Below, piece by piece: positions 1 through 9,297 of a stretch of DNA of 64,000 nucleotides (positions within the stretch are counted from its first letter, which is position 1; every line of letters begins with the position of its first letter). Location: assembly GCF_002285795.1 (NCBI RefSeq), contig NZ_CP022961.1, forward strand, positions 4,468,001 through 4,532,000, read 5' to 3'. The position numbers and the translations under genes were made by a program. The notes under the pieces were generated by a model. That model was given only the letters and a program-made list of their open reading frames with translations. It made no database searches and was not told where the DNA came from. This DNA is from Plantactinospora sp. KBS50 (lineage in GTDB: Bacteria; Actinomycetota; Actinomycetes; Mycobacteriales; Micromonosporaceae).

Positions 1-2638
1 TGAGGATGAGGTCGGCGACCAGGGCGGTCCAGCCGGTCTGGTGCCAGGCGCCCAGGCCGGCGCCGTTGTCGCCGTGGAAGTACTCCGGGAAGACGATCCG
101 GTCCCGCCAGTCCGGGTGGGTCTGGAACAGCCCGGTGGCGCCGTACATCGGCCGCCGGCCGTCCGGGCCGGGTACGAACAGCGAGATCAGCCGCTCGGAC
201 AGGTCGTCGGCGACCTGCCGCAGCGTCCGCTGCCGCCCGGAGCCGGTGGGGTACTCGACCAGCAGGTCGTCGCCGTAGAAGGCCGCGTAGTCGCGCAGCG
301 CGCCGATCAGCAGGTAGTTGGTCGGCAGCCAGATCGGGCCGCGCCAGTTCGAGTTGCCGCCGAACAGCCCGCTCGTGGATTCTGCCGGCTCGTAGCCGAC
401 GGTGCAGACCTGCCCGCCGAGGATCACCGTGAACGGTTCGGCCAGGTGCGCCCGGGACAGCGTGCGCAGCCCGTACGGCGAGAGGAACTCGTCCTCGTCG
501 AGCATCCGGGCCAGCAGCCGGATCATCTGGTCCGGGCCGACCATGGCCAGCAGCCGCTGCTGGCGCCCGTCCGGGCCGAGCCGCCGCTCGCCCACCACGT
601 GCGCGTACTCGGGCCGGTTGGCCAGCGACCAGCGTAGCCGGGCGGCCACGTCCGGCAGCCGGCGCAGCGTGCCCGAGGTGAGCCGGGTGGTGGCGGTCAG
701 CGGCAGCAGCCCGACCACCGAGCGCACCCGCAGCGGCACCCGGCTGCCGTCGGGCAGCCGCAGTACGTCGTGGAAGAAGCCCTCGGCGTCGTCCCACAGT
801 CCCTGCTCGTACGCGGCGGCGGCGATCAGCGCGAAGTGTTCGAAGAACTTCGTGGCCAGGTCCGAGTAGACCGGGTCGTGCACCGCCAGCACCAGCGCCA
901 TGTCCAGCAGGTTCAGCGCGTACATGGCCATCCAGCCGGTGCCGTCGGACTGTTCCAGCACCCCGGCCACGGGCAGCGCGGCCGACCGGTCGAACGGGCC
1001 GACGTTGTCCAGCCCGAGGAAGCCGCCCTCGAAGACGTTGTTGCCGCCGGTGTCCTTGCGGTTGACCCACCAGGTGAAGTTCAGCAGCAGCTTGTGCATC
1101 ACCCGGGCCAGGAAGTCGAAGTCCCGGCCGCCGTCGATGGCGAACACCTGCAACGCGGCCCAGGCGTGCACGGGCGGGTTGACGTCCCCGAACGCCCACT
1201 CGTACGCCGGGATCTGCCCGTTGGGGTGCTGGTACCACTCGCGCAGCAGCAACAGCAGTTGCGCCTTGGCGAACCCGGGGTCCACCCGGGCGATGCTGAC
1301 GCAGTGGAAGGCCAGGTCCCAGGCGGCGAACCACGGGTATTCCCAGGAGTCCGGCATGGAGATGACGTCGAAGCTGCTCAGGTGCGCCCACTCGGCGTTG
1401 CGGCCGTGCCGGCGGCCGGCCGGCGGCGGCGCCGCGGCCGCGTCGCCGGTGAGCCAGCGCCGCACGTCGAAGTGGTAGAACTGCTTGCCCCACATCAGCC
1501 CGGCGAGGGCCTGCCGGGCCACCGCGGTCTCCGCGGCGCTGGCGGCGGGCGGGATCACCCCGGCGTAGAAGCGGTCGGCCTCGGCCCGCCGGTCGGCCAG
1601 CACGGCCGCGTGCCCGGCGGCCAGGTCCAGCTCCGGCGGGTCGTCCGGGGCCGGCGGGGGCGCCGTGGCCGCGAGCCGCAGCCGGATCCGCGCGCAGCCG
1701 CCGGCCGGCACGTCCAGTACGTAGTGCAGCGCGCCCTTGCTGCCGGTACGCGCCGGGTTGACCGTGGCCGCGCCGGTCACCACGTGGTCGTTGATGCCGT
1801 CCTTCGGGTACGCGCTGCGCCCGTCCAGTCCCCACAGCCGGCGGGTGTTCGTCTCGTTGTCGCACAGCAGCGGTTCCGGGTCGCCCTCGCCGGCCAGCAC
1901 GAGCTGGCCGAGTTCGGGGTGCCGGCCCACCAGCCGGCCGGGCTCCCCGGTGATCACCGGCACGGTGTCGCGGCCGGGCAGTCCCCAGGACCAGGTGTTG
2001 CGGAACCAGAGGGTGGGCAGCACGTGCAGCCGGGCCGGCCGGTCGGCCCGGTTGGCGACGGTGACCAGCAGGCACAGGTCGGTGGGGGACGCCTTCGCGT
2101 AGTCGACGGTCACCGCCCAGTACCGGTCGTCGTCGAAGATCCCGGTGTCGACCAGCTCGTACTCCGACTCGTCCCGCCGGCGCCGGGCGTTCCCGGCGAC
2201 CAGGTCGTCGTACGGGAAGGCGGCCTGCGGGTAGTGGTAGCGCCACCGCATCCAGGAGTGGGTGGGGGTGGAGTCCTCGTACCACCAGTAGTCCTTGGCG
2301 TCCTCGCCGTGGTTGCCGCCGTGCCCGTCCAGGCCGAACATCCGCTCCTTGAGGATCGGGTCGGCGCCGTTCCACAGGGCCAGCGCGAAGCAGAACGTCT
2401 GCCGGTCGTCGCACACCCCGGCCATGCCGTCCTCGTTCCACCGGTAGGCGCGGGACCGGGCGTGGTCGTGCGGGAAGTAGTGCCAGGCCGTGCCGTGTTC
2501 GCTGTAGTCCTCCCGGACCGTCCCCCAGGCGCGTTCGGCCAGGTACGGACCCCAGGCACGCCACGGTTGCCGGTCGGCGTCGGCCTCGGCCAGCCGGAGG
2601 CGTTCCGGGTCCTGCGCCGGGTTGCTGGCGGGCGGCAC
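1..2638 (-). CDS. MGH1-like glycoside hydrolase (GH63 family), C-terminus cut by window edge
   Basis: The reading frame runs leftward from a GTG at 2638 and is still open at base 1, so about 879 residues are visible and only the extreme C-terminus can be missing. The start is fixed by a strong ribosome site (GGAGGTGG) a few bases upstream. The protein has the all-alpha GH63/MGH1 character: an N-terminal beta-rich part with WHYFPHDHARSRAYRW and YWWYEDSTPTHSWMRWRYHYP, then the (alpha/alpha)6 part with WEYPWFAAWDLAFHCV, NPPVHAWA and NWRGPIWLPTNYLL. Relatives cleave alpha-glucosyl or mannosyl groups from small glycosides such as glucosylglycerate. The true substrate cannot be read from sequence. 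It is divergent from a debranching-type hydrolase and near a GT4 glucosyltransferase, which suggests a role in alpha-glucan or glucoside metabolism (inference). No signal peptide is visible, so it is probably cytoplasmic. Confidence 0.85.
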   Translation of the reverse strand, partial: MPPASNPAQDPERLRLAEADADRQPWRAWGPYLAERAWGTVREDYSEHGTAWHYFPHDHARSRAYRWNEDGMAGVCDDRQTFCFALALWNGADPILKERMFGLDGHGGNHGEDAKDYWWYEDSTPTHSWMRWRYHYPQAAFPYDDLVAGNARRRRDESEYELVDTGIFDDDRYWAVTVDYAKASPTDLCLLVTVANRADRPARLHVLPTLWFRNTWSWGLPGRDTVPVITGEPGRLVGRHPELGQLVLAGEGDPEPLLCDNETNTRRLWGLDGRSAYPKDGINDHVVTGAATVNPARTGSKGALHYVLDVPAGGCARIRLRLAATAPPPAPDDPPELDLAAGHAAVLADRRAEADRFYAGVIPPAASAAETAVARQALAGLMWGKQFYHFDVRRWLTGDAAAAPPPAGRRHGRNAEWAHLSSFDVISMPDSWEYPWFAAWDLAFHCVSIARVDPGFAKAQLLLLLREWYQHPNGQIPAYEWAFGDVNPPVHAWAALQVFAIDGGRDFDFLARVMHKLLLNFTWWVNRKDTGGNNVFEGGFLGLDNVGPFDRSAALPVAGVLEQSDGTGWMAMYALNLLDMALVLAVHDPVYSDLATKFFEHFALIAAAAYEQGLWDDAEGFFHDVLRLPDGSRVPLRVRSVVGLLPLTATTRLTSGTLRRLPDVAARLRWSLANRPEYAHVVGERRLGPDGRQQRLLAMVGPDQMIRLLARMLDEDEFLSPYGLRTLSRAHLAEPFTVILGGQVCTVGYEPAESTSGLFGGNSNWRGPIWLPTNYLLIGALRDYAAFYGDDLLVEYPTGSGRQRTLRQVADDLSERLISLFVPGPDGRRPMYGATGLFQTHPDWRDRIVFPEYFHGDNGAGLGAWHQTGWTALVADLIL

Positions 2639-2742
2639 GCCGGGTCCACCTCCTTCCTGATCCTCGGACAGACTGCACGGGTTCGGGTGGCGTTTCCGGG
2701 GCATCTTAGGGGCATCGGACGCCGCGCCCCTGTGGAGGTAAC
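2639..2742. promoter_or_regulatory. divergent promoter region between two glycoside hydrolase genes
   Basis: About 100 bp separate the two divergent start codons. It holds both ribosome sites (GGAGGTGG for the left gene, GGAGGTAAC ahead of the GTG at 2743) and presumably both promoters. I cannot point to a convincing -35/-10 pair. Confidence 0.4.
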
Positions 2743-4674
2743 GTGATCGAAATCGGGTTCGGCACGCAGGTCTGCGGCGACCTGGCGGCGGGCACCGGCC
2801 GGGAGTGGCTGGTGACCGACGGGGTGGGCGGCTTCGCCATGGGCACGGTGGCCGGGCTGCGCACCCGCCGCTACCACGGCCTGCTGGTGGTGGCCGCCGA
2901 CACTCCGGCGCAGCGCCGGGTGGGGCTGGTCGCGCTGGATCCGGTGCTCACGCTGCCCTCGGGTGCGCAGGTCCGGCTCGGCGTGCACGAGTGGGCCACC
3001 GGGGTCGTCGACCCGGCCGGCTTCGAGCTGCTGGAACGCTTCGACCTCGTCGACGGGCTGCCCCGGTGGCGGTGGCGGATCGGCGAGACCGTGTTGGAAC
3101 GCGAGCTGGCGATGACGTACGGCCGGCCGGCCGTGGCGGTGGTGCACCGGCTGCTGTCCGGGCCGCCGGTCCGGCTGGACCTGGCGGCCGTCTGCACCTG
3201 GCGGGACGCGCACGGCGAGCGTGGCGTGGGCGGGCCGGACCCGCACACGGTGGCGGCCGACGGCGGCGTGGTGGTCGAGGCGGCGTACCGGCTGCGCGGG
3301 CCGGGCTGGCTCCCGGCCGGGGACTGGTGGCGCGGGGTGCACCACCGCGCGGAGGCCGAGCGCGGGCTGCCGGCGCAGGAGGACCTGTGGTACGCGGGCA
3401 CCTTCACCGGTGCGCTGGAGCGACCGGGCGACACGGTCGAGGTGTCGGCGTGGGCGGGTGACCTGGCGACCGCGCCGCCGCCCGCGGTCGAGGTGGTCGC
3501 CGCGGCCCGCCGGCGCAACCGGGCGGTGGTCGCCGCCGCCCGGCCGGCCGACAACGTGGCGGCGACGCTGGCGCTGGCGGCCGACGCCTTCGTGGTGCGC
3601 ACGGCGGCCGGTCCGGACGTGGTGGCCGGCTATCCGTGGTTCGGCGCCTGGTCGCGGGACACGATGATCGCGTACGAGGGGTTGTTCCTGGCCACCGGGC
3701 GGGCCGAGGAGGGCCGCGAGCTGCTGCGCGGGTACGCGGCGACGGTGTCGGCGGGGATGCTGGCGAACACGGCCGACACCGGCCGGGTGGAGTACAACAC
3801 GGTCGACGCGAGCCTGTGGTTCCTGCACGCGGTGAACCGGCACGTCTCGGCGACCGGGGACACCGACCTGGCCGCGGAGCTGCTGCCGGCGCTGTCCGCG
3901 ATCGTCGACGGGCACCTGCGCGGCACCCGGTACGGCATCCGGGTCGACACCGACGGGCTGCTCGCCTCCGGCGCCCCCGGCACGGCGTTGACCTGGATGG
4001 ATGCCCGGGTGCACGGCCGGCCGGTGACGCAGCGGTCGGGCAAGCCGGTCGAGGTGAACGCGCTGTGGATCAACGGGCTGGCCGGGGTGGTCGAGCTGGC
4101 CGGGCTGGTCGGTGCGGATCCGGGGGCCGCGCCCGCCGCGCACAGGCGGGCCGGGGAGGCGTTCCGGCGCCGTTTTCCGGCGCCCGGCGGCTGGCTGTAC
4201 GACGTGGTCGACGCGCCGGCTCCGGCGTACCCGCGCGGGGTGACCGAGCACGACGACGACGCGCTGCGGCCCAACCAGCTCCTCGCCTGGTCCCTGCCGC
4301 ACGCGCCGCTGCCGGTGGATGTCGCGGCGTTGGCCGCGGTGGGCGCGGCGCTGCTGACCCCGCTGGGGCTGCGCAGCCTGGCGCCGGACGCGTCGGAGTT
4401 CACCGGCCGGCACCGCGGCGGCCCGCAGCAGCGGGACGGCGCGTACCACCAGGGCACGGTGTGGCCGTGGCTGCTCGGGCCGTACGTGGATGCCTGCCGG
4501 CGCGGGAATGTGCCAACCGATGAGGCATTCTCTGGTATAGATGGCCATTTGCCCGAGTTCGGCCTAGGATCGGTGACCGAGACCGCCGACGGGCTCGCTC
4601 CGCACCAGGCCACCGGCTGCCCCTTCCAGGCGTGGTCGGTCGCCGAGGTGCTCCGGGTCCGCCGGACCGCATGA
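2743..4674 (+). CDS. glycogen debranching-type amylo-alpha-1,6-glucosidase
   Basis: 643 residues with the two-part structure of bacterial debranching hydrolases. An N-terminal beta domain opens with REWLVTDGVGGFAMGTVAG and TRRYHGLLV. A C-terminal (alpha/alpha)6 glucosidase domain contains GYPWFGAWSRDTMIAYEGL (about residues 295-315), TWMDARVHGRPVTQRSGKPV, EVNALWINGL, DDDALRPNQLLAWSLP and GAYHQGTVWPWLLGPY. The family removes the alpha-1,6-linked glucose left at branch points. There is no signal peptide, so it is expected in the cytosol. The GTG start is set by GGAGGTAAC just upstream. It is divergent from the GH63 gene and about 200 bp upstream of the GT4 glucosyltransferase, a setting that fits turnover of intracellular alpha-glucan. 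Assignment to the family is firm; the exact substrate is inferred. Confidence 0.9.
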   Translation: MIEIGFGTQVCGDLAAGTGREWLVTDGVGGFAMGTVAGLRTRRYHGLLVVAADTPAQRRVGLVALDPVLTLPSGAQVRLGVHEWATGVVDPAGFELLERFDLVDGLPRWRWRIGETVLERELAMTYGRPAVAVVHRLLSGPPVRLDLAAVCTWRDAHGERGVGGPDPHTVAADGGVVVEAAYRLRGPGWLPAGDWWRGVHHRAEAERGLPAQEDLWYAGTFTGALERPGDTVEVSAWAGDLATAPPPAVEVVAAARRRNRAVVAAARPADNVAATLALAADAFVVRTAAGPDVVAGYPWFGAWSRDTMIAYEGLFLATGRAEEGRELLRGYAATVSAGMLANTADTGRVEYNTVDASLWFLHAVNRHVSATGDTDLAAELLPALSAIVDGHLRGTRYGIRVDTDGLLASGAPGTALTWMDARVHGRPVTQRSGKPVEVNALWINGLAGVVELAGLVGADPGAAPAAHRRAGEAFRRRFPAPGGWLYDVVDAPAPAYPRGVTEHDDDALRPNQLLAWSLPHAPLPVDVAALAAVGAALLTPLGLRSLAPDASEFTGRHRGGPQQRDGAYHQGTVWPWLLGPYVDACRRGNVPTDEAFSGIDGHLPEFGLGSVTETADGLAPHQATGCPFQAWSVAEVLRVRRTA

Positions 4675-4780
4675 CACCGTCACAGCACCGAAACCCCGGC
4701 TTCTCCCCCGGTTAGCGGAGCACCGTGAGGATTGGGGCGTCGGCGGGCAAGGGTGGGGCTGCCCGGTCGAGACGCGCCCG

Positions 4781-4838
4781 CCGGCAGTGCTGCCGGCCCG
4801 CGCGCACCGCCGGCGACGTTGCCGGCCCACGCGCACCG
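4781..4838. repeat. two 29-bp imperfect tandem copies
   Basis: Two adjacent 29-bp units (4781-4809 and 4810-4838), each ending GCGCACCG, lie in the non-coding stretch ahead of the GT4 gene. They differ at a handful of positions. Confidence 0.7.
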
Positions 4839-4878
4839 CCGCGCCGATGGACCGACGAGATGGCGAGGGAGCGGGCCG

Positions 4879-6180
4879 ATGCCACCGAACGCGCAGGTAC
4901 TCGACATCCACACCGTCCGGCCGCAGCGGGTGCTGCTGCTGTCCTGGGAGTATCCGCCGGTCATGGTGGGCGGGCTGGGTCGGCACGTGCATGCGCTCTC
5001 GGTCGCGCTCGCGGCCGCCGGGCACGACGTCACGGTGGTCACCCGGCACGCCGACGGCGCCGCCCTGACCGAGTACGTCGACGGCGTACGCGTCGTGCGT
5101 GCCCCGGAGGATCCGGTCCGGTTCCCGCTGGCCACCGGCTCGCTGCTGGCCTGGACGATGGCCTTCAACCACACCCTGCTGCGCACCGCGCTGCGCGCGG
5201 CCGGCAGCGGCGGCTACGACGTGGTGCACGCCCACGACTGGCTGGTGGCGCACACCGCGGTGACCCTGGCCGACCACCTGGATCTGCCGCTGGTGACCAC
5301 GATCCACGCCACCGAGGCGGGCCGGCACCAGGGCTGGTTGCCGGACGAGACGAACCGGGCGATCCACTCGGTGGAGCACTGGCTGGCGCACGAGTCGGAC
5401 CGGGTGATCGTCTGCTCGGGCTACATGCGGGACGAGGTGAGCGGGTTGTTCAGCCTGCCCGCCGGCCGGGTGACCGTGGTGCCGAACGGGGTGGACGACC
5501 GGGCCTGGCGAGCCCGGCCGCACGCGGTGGCCTCGGCGCGGCGCCGGTACGCCGGGGCGGGGCCGTTGATCGGCTACGCCGGCCGGCTCGTCTACGAGAA
5601 GGGCGTGCAGCACCTGGTCGGCGCCGTGCCCCGGCTGCGCGACCGGCACCCCGGGCTGCGGGTGCTGATCGCCGGCGACGGGCCGTACCGGGCGCAGTTG
5701 CAGGAGCAGGCCGACCGGCTGCGGCTGGAGCAGACCGTCCGGTTCGTCGGCTTCCTCAACGAGACGCAGCTACCGGCCGTGCTGGGCGCCACCGACGCGA
5801 CCGTGGTGCCCAGCCTGTACGAGCCGTTCGGCATGATCGCGCTGGAGGCGGCGGCGGCCGGCGCGCCGCTGGCGGTCTCGGCCACCGGCGGCCTCGCCGA
5901 GATCATCGAGCCGGGCGTGACCGGGGTGACCTTCCCGCACAGCGACCCCGACGCGCTGGCCGGCGCGGTCGACACGCTTATCGGCGACGAGTACTTCGCC
6001 CGCCGGGTGGCCCGGCAGGCGCGCAGCATGGTCACCGAACGGTACGGCTGGTCCTCGATCGCGGCCCGCACCGGCTCGGTGTACGCCGACGCCGCCCATA
6101 CCCGGTCGCCGGAGCGCACCGGCATCACCCGTCCGCAGGTGGTGATCCCGGACGGCAACCTGCTGGCGCTGGCCGGCTGA
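4879..6180 (+). CDS. GT4 alpha-glucosyltransferase, Rv3032-like
   Basis: 433 residues, GT-B fold. The N-terminus shows WEYPPVMVGGLGRHVHALS (glycogen-synthase-like nucleotide-sugar glycine loop) and HAHDWLVAH. The C-terminal half has YAGRLVYEKGVQHLVGAV, IAGDGPYR and the donor-binding SLYEPFGMIALEAAAAGAP with the two glutamates typical of GT4. Overall it resembles mycobacterial Rv3032, an alpha-1,4-glucosyltransferase of polymethylated glucan and glycogen synthesis. ADP- or UDP-glucose would be the donor (family knowledge). I chose the ATG at 4879 because a GAGGGAG ribosome site precedes it and homology begins shortly after; the frame is open further upstream but that part is low-complexity. 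Its position after a debranching-type hydrolase supports an intracellular alpha-glucan role. Confidence 0.85.
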   Translation: MPPNAQVLDIHTVRPQRVLLLSWEYPPVMVGGLGRHVHALSVALAAAGHDVTVVTRHADGAALTEYVDGVRVVRAPEDPVRFPLATGSLLAWTMAFNHTLLRTALRAAGSGGYDVVHAHDWLVAHTAVTLADHLDLPLVTTIHATEAGRHQGWLPDETNRAIHSVEHWLAHESDRVIVCSGYMRDEVSGLFSLPAGRVTVVPNGVDDRAWRARPHAVASARRRYAGAGPLIGYAGRLVYEKGVQHLVGAVPRLRDRHPGLRVLIAGDGPYRAQLQEQADRLRLEQTVRFVGFLNETQLPAVLGATDATVVPSLYEPFGMIALEAAAAGAPLAVSATGGLAEIIEPGVTGVTFPHSDPDALAGAVDTLIGDEYFARRVARQARSMVTERYGWSSIAARTGSVYADAAHTRSPERTGITRPQVVIPDGNLLALAG

Positions 6181-6317
6181 CCGAGCGGGCGGCGCCGGGA
6201 GGCCGAAGATCCCGCGCCGAACGGCCGAATATCCGATCATCGGAGTCCCGTTCACGGGATGCGGGGACACCGCGTGCTCGTTATCGTTCACCTGGAGTGA
6301 CAAGCTGGGGAGCGACG

Positions 6318-7991
6318 GTGCGGCAGGTACTGATCGGCGAGCGCTACCGCCTGCTCCGCCTGATCGGCCGGGGCGGGATGGGCCAGGTCTGGCTTGCCCG
6401 GGACGAGGTGCTGCACCGGGACGTCGCGGTCAAGGAGGTCCTGCCACCCGGCTGGGCCAACGCCGAGGAACGGGACGCGCTGCGCACCCGGACCATGCGG
6501 GAGGCGCGCACCACGGCCCGGCTCAACCACCCGAACGTGATCCAGGTGTACGACGTGGTGCTCGCCGGCGCGAACCCGTGGATCGTGATGGAGTACGTCC
6601 CGTCCCGCTCCATGCAGCAGATCATCGTGGAGGACGGGCCGATGCCGCCGGCCCGGGCCGCCCGGATCGGGCTGGCCGTGCTGGCCGCGCTGCGCGCCGC
6701 GCACCGGGCCGGGGTGCTGCACCGGGACGTCAAGCCGCACAACGTGCTGATCGCCGACGACGGCCGGGTGGTGCTGACCGACTTCGGGCTGGCCATCGCC
6801 GACGGCGACGGCCGGATGACCCGGCCCGGCCTGGTGATGGGCTCACCGCAGTACGTCTCCCCGGAGCGGGCCGCCGAGGGCGTCTCCACGGTGGCGGCGG
6901 ACCTGTGGTCGCTGGGGGCCACGCTGTACGCCGCGGTCGAGGGCCGTTCCCCGTACGCCCGCCGGACCTCGATGGCAACGCTCACAGCGCTGGCCACCTC
7001 CCCGCCGGACCCGGCCCGGCACGCCGGGGCGCTGCGGCCGGTGCTGGACGGCCTGCTGCGCCGCGACCCGCGACGCCGGATCGGCGCGGACGAGGTGGAG
7101 CGGCTGCTGCGGCGCGTACCGGCGGAAACACCGCGACCGGCCGGCACCGCGACGCCCGGTCCCGGTCCCGGGTCGGCCGGCGGCGACCGGCCGGCGCCGC
7201 CGGCGCGGGAGCGCGACGCGGGCGACTCCGCCGCGGCTGGCAGCCGCCGGCGCAGGTCCGGCAGCCTCACCACGCGCGGCGGCCGGACCTGGGTCGTGGC
7301 GACCGCCGCCGGGGTCGCGGTGCTGGCCGTGCTGGTGACGGTCGCGCTGCTGCGGGCCGGTGCCGGCGACAAGCCGGACCCCGGCGCCCTCCCCGCCGGC
7401 ACGGCCGGCACCGCCACCCCCACCGCCACGGCCACCGGGAACGGCTCGGCCGCGGGGGCGGCCTTCCCGTGCGGTGGCGCCGTCCCCGCCGGCGCCGTCC
7501 CGGTCTCCCCCGCCCCCCGGCCCTCCGGCGAGCCGTTCGCGCTCACCGCCGGCTGGACCTGGCACGTCGACCCCGCCGGCTTCCGCATCGCCGTGCCGGT
7601 GGGCTGGCTCGGCTACCCGGACGGGACGGCGAGCTGCTTCCGGGAACCGGAGGGCTCCCGGACGCTCAGCGTCGACTCCGGCGCACCGCCGACCGAGTCG
7701 CCGGACCGGTACCTGGCGGCGCAGGAGCGCCGGATCACCGACGCCGGGGCGCTGCCCGGATACCAGCGCCTGGTCATCCAGCGGATCGACTCCTACGACG
7801 GCGCCGAGTGGGAGTGCCGGTGGACCAGCGCGAAGGGCGTGGCGCTGCACTCGTACCGGATGCTGGCCAACGCCGGCGGGCGGGCGTACACGATCGGCTG
7901 GGTGACCCGGGAGTTCGACTGGTCGGTGAACAAGGCCAACCTGCTGATGCTGCGGCAGAGCTTCCACCCGGCGGACGACGCCGCCCGGTGA
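6318..7991 (+). CDS. membrane-anchored Ser/Thr protein kinase (PknB class)
   Basis: 557 residues. The kinase domain (about 5-270) is complete: glycine loop IGRGGMGQVWLARD, VAVKEV lysine, HRD loop LHRDVKPHNVLI (about 135), DFG in LTDFGLAI, and the activation segment MGSPQYVSPE. A Pro/Arg-rich juxtamembrane segment and one transmembrane helix (about 324-346) follow, then an extracellular domain of about 200 residues rich in Thr/Ala/Gly and ending in a folded part with GWTWHVDPAGFRIAVPVGWLG. The ectodomain has no PASTA repeats, so its ligand is unknown. The GTG at 6318 is preceded by GGGGAG; an in-frame GTG at 6297 is the alternative. It stands alone between unrelated genes. Confidence 0.9.
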   Translation: MRQVLIGERYRLLRLIGRGGMGQVWLARDEVLHRDVAVKEVLPPGWANAEERDALRTRTMREARTTARLNHPNVIQVYDVVLAGANPWIVMEYVPSRSMQQIIVEDGPMPPARAARIGLAVLAALRAAHRAGVLHRDVKPHNVLIADDGRVVLTDFGLAIADGDGRMTRPGLVMGSPQYVSPERAAEGVSTVAADLWSLGATLYAAVEGRSPYARRTSMATLTALATSPPDPARHAGALRPVLDGLLRRDPRRRIGADEVERLLRRVPAETPRPAGTATPGPGPGSAGGDRPAPPARERDAGDSAAAGSRRRRSGSLTTRGGRTWVVATAAGVAVLAVLVTVALLRAGAGDKPDPGALPAGTAGTATPTATATGNGSAAGAAFPCGGAVPAGAVPVSPAPRPSGEPFALTAGWTWHVDPAGFRIAVPVGWLGYPDGTASCFREPEGSRTLSVDSGAPPTESPDRYLAAQERRITDAGALPGYQRLVIQRIDSYDGAEWECRWTSAKGVALHSYRMLANAGGRAYTIGWVTREFDWSVNKANLLMLRQSFHPADDAAR

Positions 7992-8158
7992 CGGCCGGTG
8001 GCGCCCCGAACGCCCGACCAGCGTCACGGCCGGGTCGCGCCGCCGGCGCATGCCCCCCCGACTGTGCCATCCTGGGCGCATGCAGAGTTCGGACCACCCG
8101 CGCATCCCGCGGCGGTCCTGGGACGGTCGGCCGACCGGCGGCTGAGGAGGAGGCGACC

Positions 8159-8698
8159 GTGGACCGCTACGCGCTGCTGCTGCGCGGCATCAACCTCGGC
8201 CGGTCCCGCCGGGTCGCAATGGCCGACCTTCGGGAACTGCTCACCGAGCAGGGGTACGGCGACGTGGCGACGCTGTTGCAGAGCGGCAACGTCACGCTGG
8301 CGGCCGACCTGCCCCCCGCCGAACTGGGCAGCGCCGTGCGGCTCGCCATCGAGCAGCGGTTCGGGATGGTGGTCGACGTGGTCGTGCGTACCCGGGACGA
8401 GCTGGCCCGGATCGTGGCCGGCAACCCGCTGGCGGACGTGGCGGTGGACGGCTCCCGGTACGTGGTGTGGTTCCTGGCCGGGCCGCCGCCGGCCGCCGTC
8501 GTGCGGGCGCTGGCCGACGCCGACCTCGGCGACGACCGGTACGTCCTCGACGGCGCGGAGGTGTACGGCTGGCTGCCGCACGGCCAGCGGGACAGCCGGC
8601 TGGTGACGGTGCTGGGCAAGGTGAAGGACGGCCCGACCGCGACCGCCCGCAACTGGAACACCGTGGAGAAGCTGCTGGCCGCGATGGACCGAGCGTGA
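8159..8698 (+). CDS. DUF1697 family protein
   Basis: 179 residues with the family opening MDRYALLLRGINLG, then a LLQSGNVTL segment and VLGKVKDGPTATARNWNTV near the C-terminus, a clear DUF1697 pattern. The family is widespread in bacteria, cytosolic, and without an established activity. The GTG start follows a GAGGAGGAGG ribosome site with good spacing. Nothing in the neighbourhood suggests a function. Confidence 0.88.
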   Translation: MDRYALLLRGINLGRSRRVAMADLRELLTEQGYGDVATLLQSGNVTLAADLPPAELGSAVRLAIEQRFGMVVDVVVRTRDELARIVAGNPLADVAVDGSRYVVWFLAGPPPAAVVRALADADLGDDRYVLDGAEVYGWLPHGQRDSRLVTVLGKVKDGPTATARNWNTVEKLLAAMDRA

Positions 8699-8757
8699 CC
8701 GCGCGGCCGCTCGGCACGGCAGGTCGGCACGGCAGGTCCGCACGGCAGGTCGGCTCG

Positions 8758-8763
8758 TATGCT
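8758..8763 (+). promoter_or_regulatory. -10 element (TATGCT), leaderless start
   Basis: TATGCT lies six bases ahead of the ATG at 8770 and no ribosome site is present. The transcript would begin at or next to the start codon, a pattern repeated elsewhere in this window. Confidence 0.5.
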
Positions 8764-8769
8764 GGGGCG

Positions 8770-9056
8770 ATGGAGCTGGAGTTTCGCGGCGAGGTCTGGT
8801 TCTGGCGGGGTCCGGCGCCGTGGCACTTCATCACCGTTCCGGACGATCAGTGCGCCGCGCTGGAGGCCGCCGCCCCCTGGTCAGCTACGGCTGGGGCATG
8901 ATCCCGGTGACGGCCCGGATCGGCGGCACCGAGTGGGCGACGTCGCTGTTTCCCAAGGACGGCCGGTACGTGGTGCCGGTGCGGGCGAATGTCCGCCGGG
9001 CCGAGGGGGTCACGGTGGGCGACACCGTACCGGTCCGGCTGACCGTCGCCGTCTGA
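8770..9056 (+). pseudogene. DUF1905 protein, one-base frameshift at a C5 run
   Basis: The first part reads MELEFRGEVWFWRGPAPWHF and continues to the C run at 8873-8877, then goes out of frame. One frame over, the family sequence resumes at once (LVSYGWGMIPVTARIGG, then TSLFPKDGRYVVPV, GDTVPVRLTVAV). Adding one C gives a seamless 95-residue DUF1905 protein with no other damage. DUF1905 proteins are small beta-rich proteins of unknown function. The loss is most simply a sequencing error in the C run. A -1 slip of the proline tRNA on CCCCC would also restore the frame, so programmed frameshifting is a remote alternative. Confidence 0.8.
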
Positions 9057-9074
9057 CCCGGATCGCCCCCGGTC

Positions 9075-9134
9075 GGCCTTGATCACCGCTGATCGGCCCT
9101 GGTCACCGCTGATCGGCCCTGGTCACCGCTGATC
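9075..9134. repeat. three 20-bp tandem copies
   Basis: Units at 9075-9094, 9095-9114 and 9115-9134. The last two are identical and the first differs at two bases. Each ends CACCGCTGATC. They lie between the DUF1905 and DUF1707 genes. Confidence 0.85.
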
Positions 9135-9297
9135 GCCCGAGGTGGCCCGGGTTCGCCCGGAAGCGGCCTTCGCGCGGCGAGCGCCGAGCGCGCGGGCCGC
9201 CCCGGCTACGCCTCCCGGCGTACCCCGGATGTCGCCCGAGGGCCGATGGCGCCCGGTGACGCCCGGCGCAGGCTGGAGGAAAGCCGAAGGGGGCGCC

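Noticed and set aside
770-2746. Long plus-strand open frame opposite the GH63 gene
   Set aside because: It is the antisense shadow of a well-supported gene; the translation is low-complexity Val/Gly/Arg with no domain.
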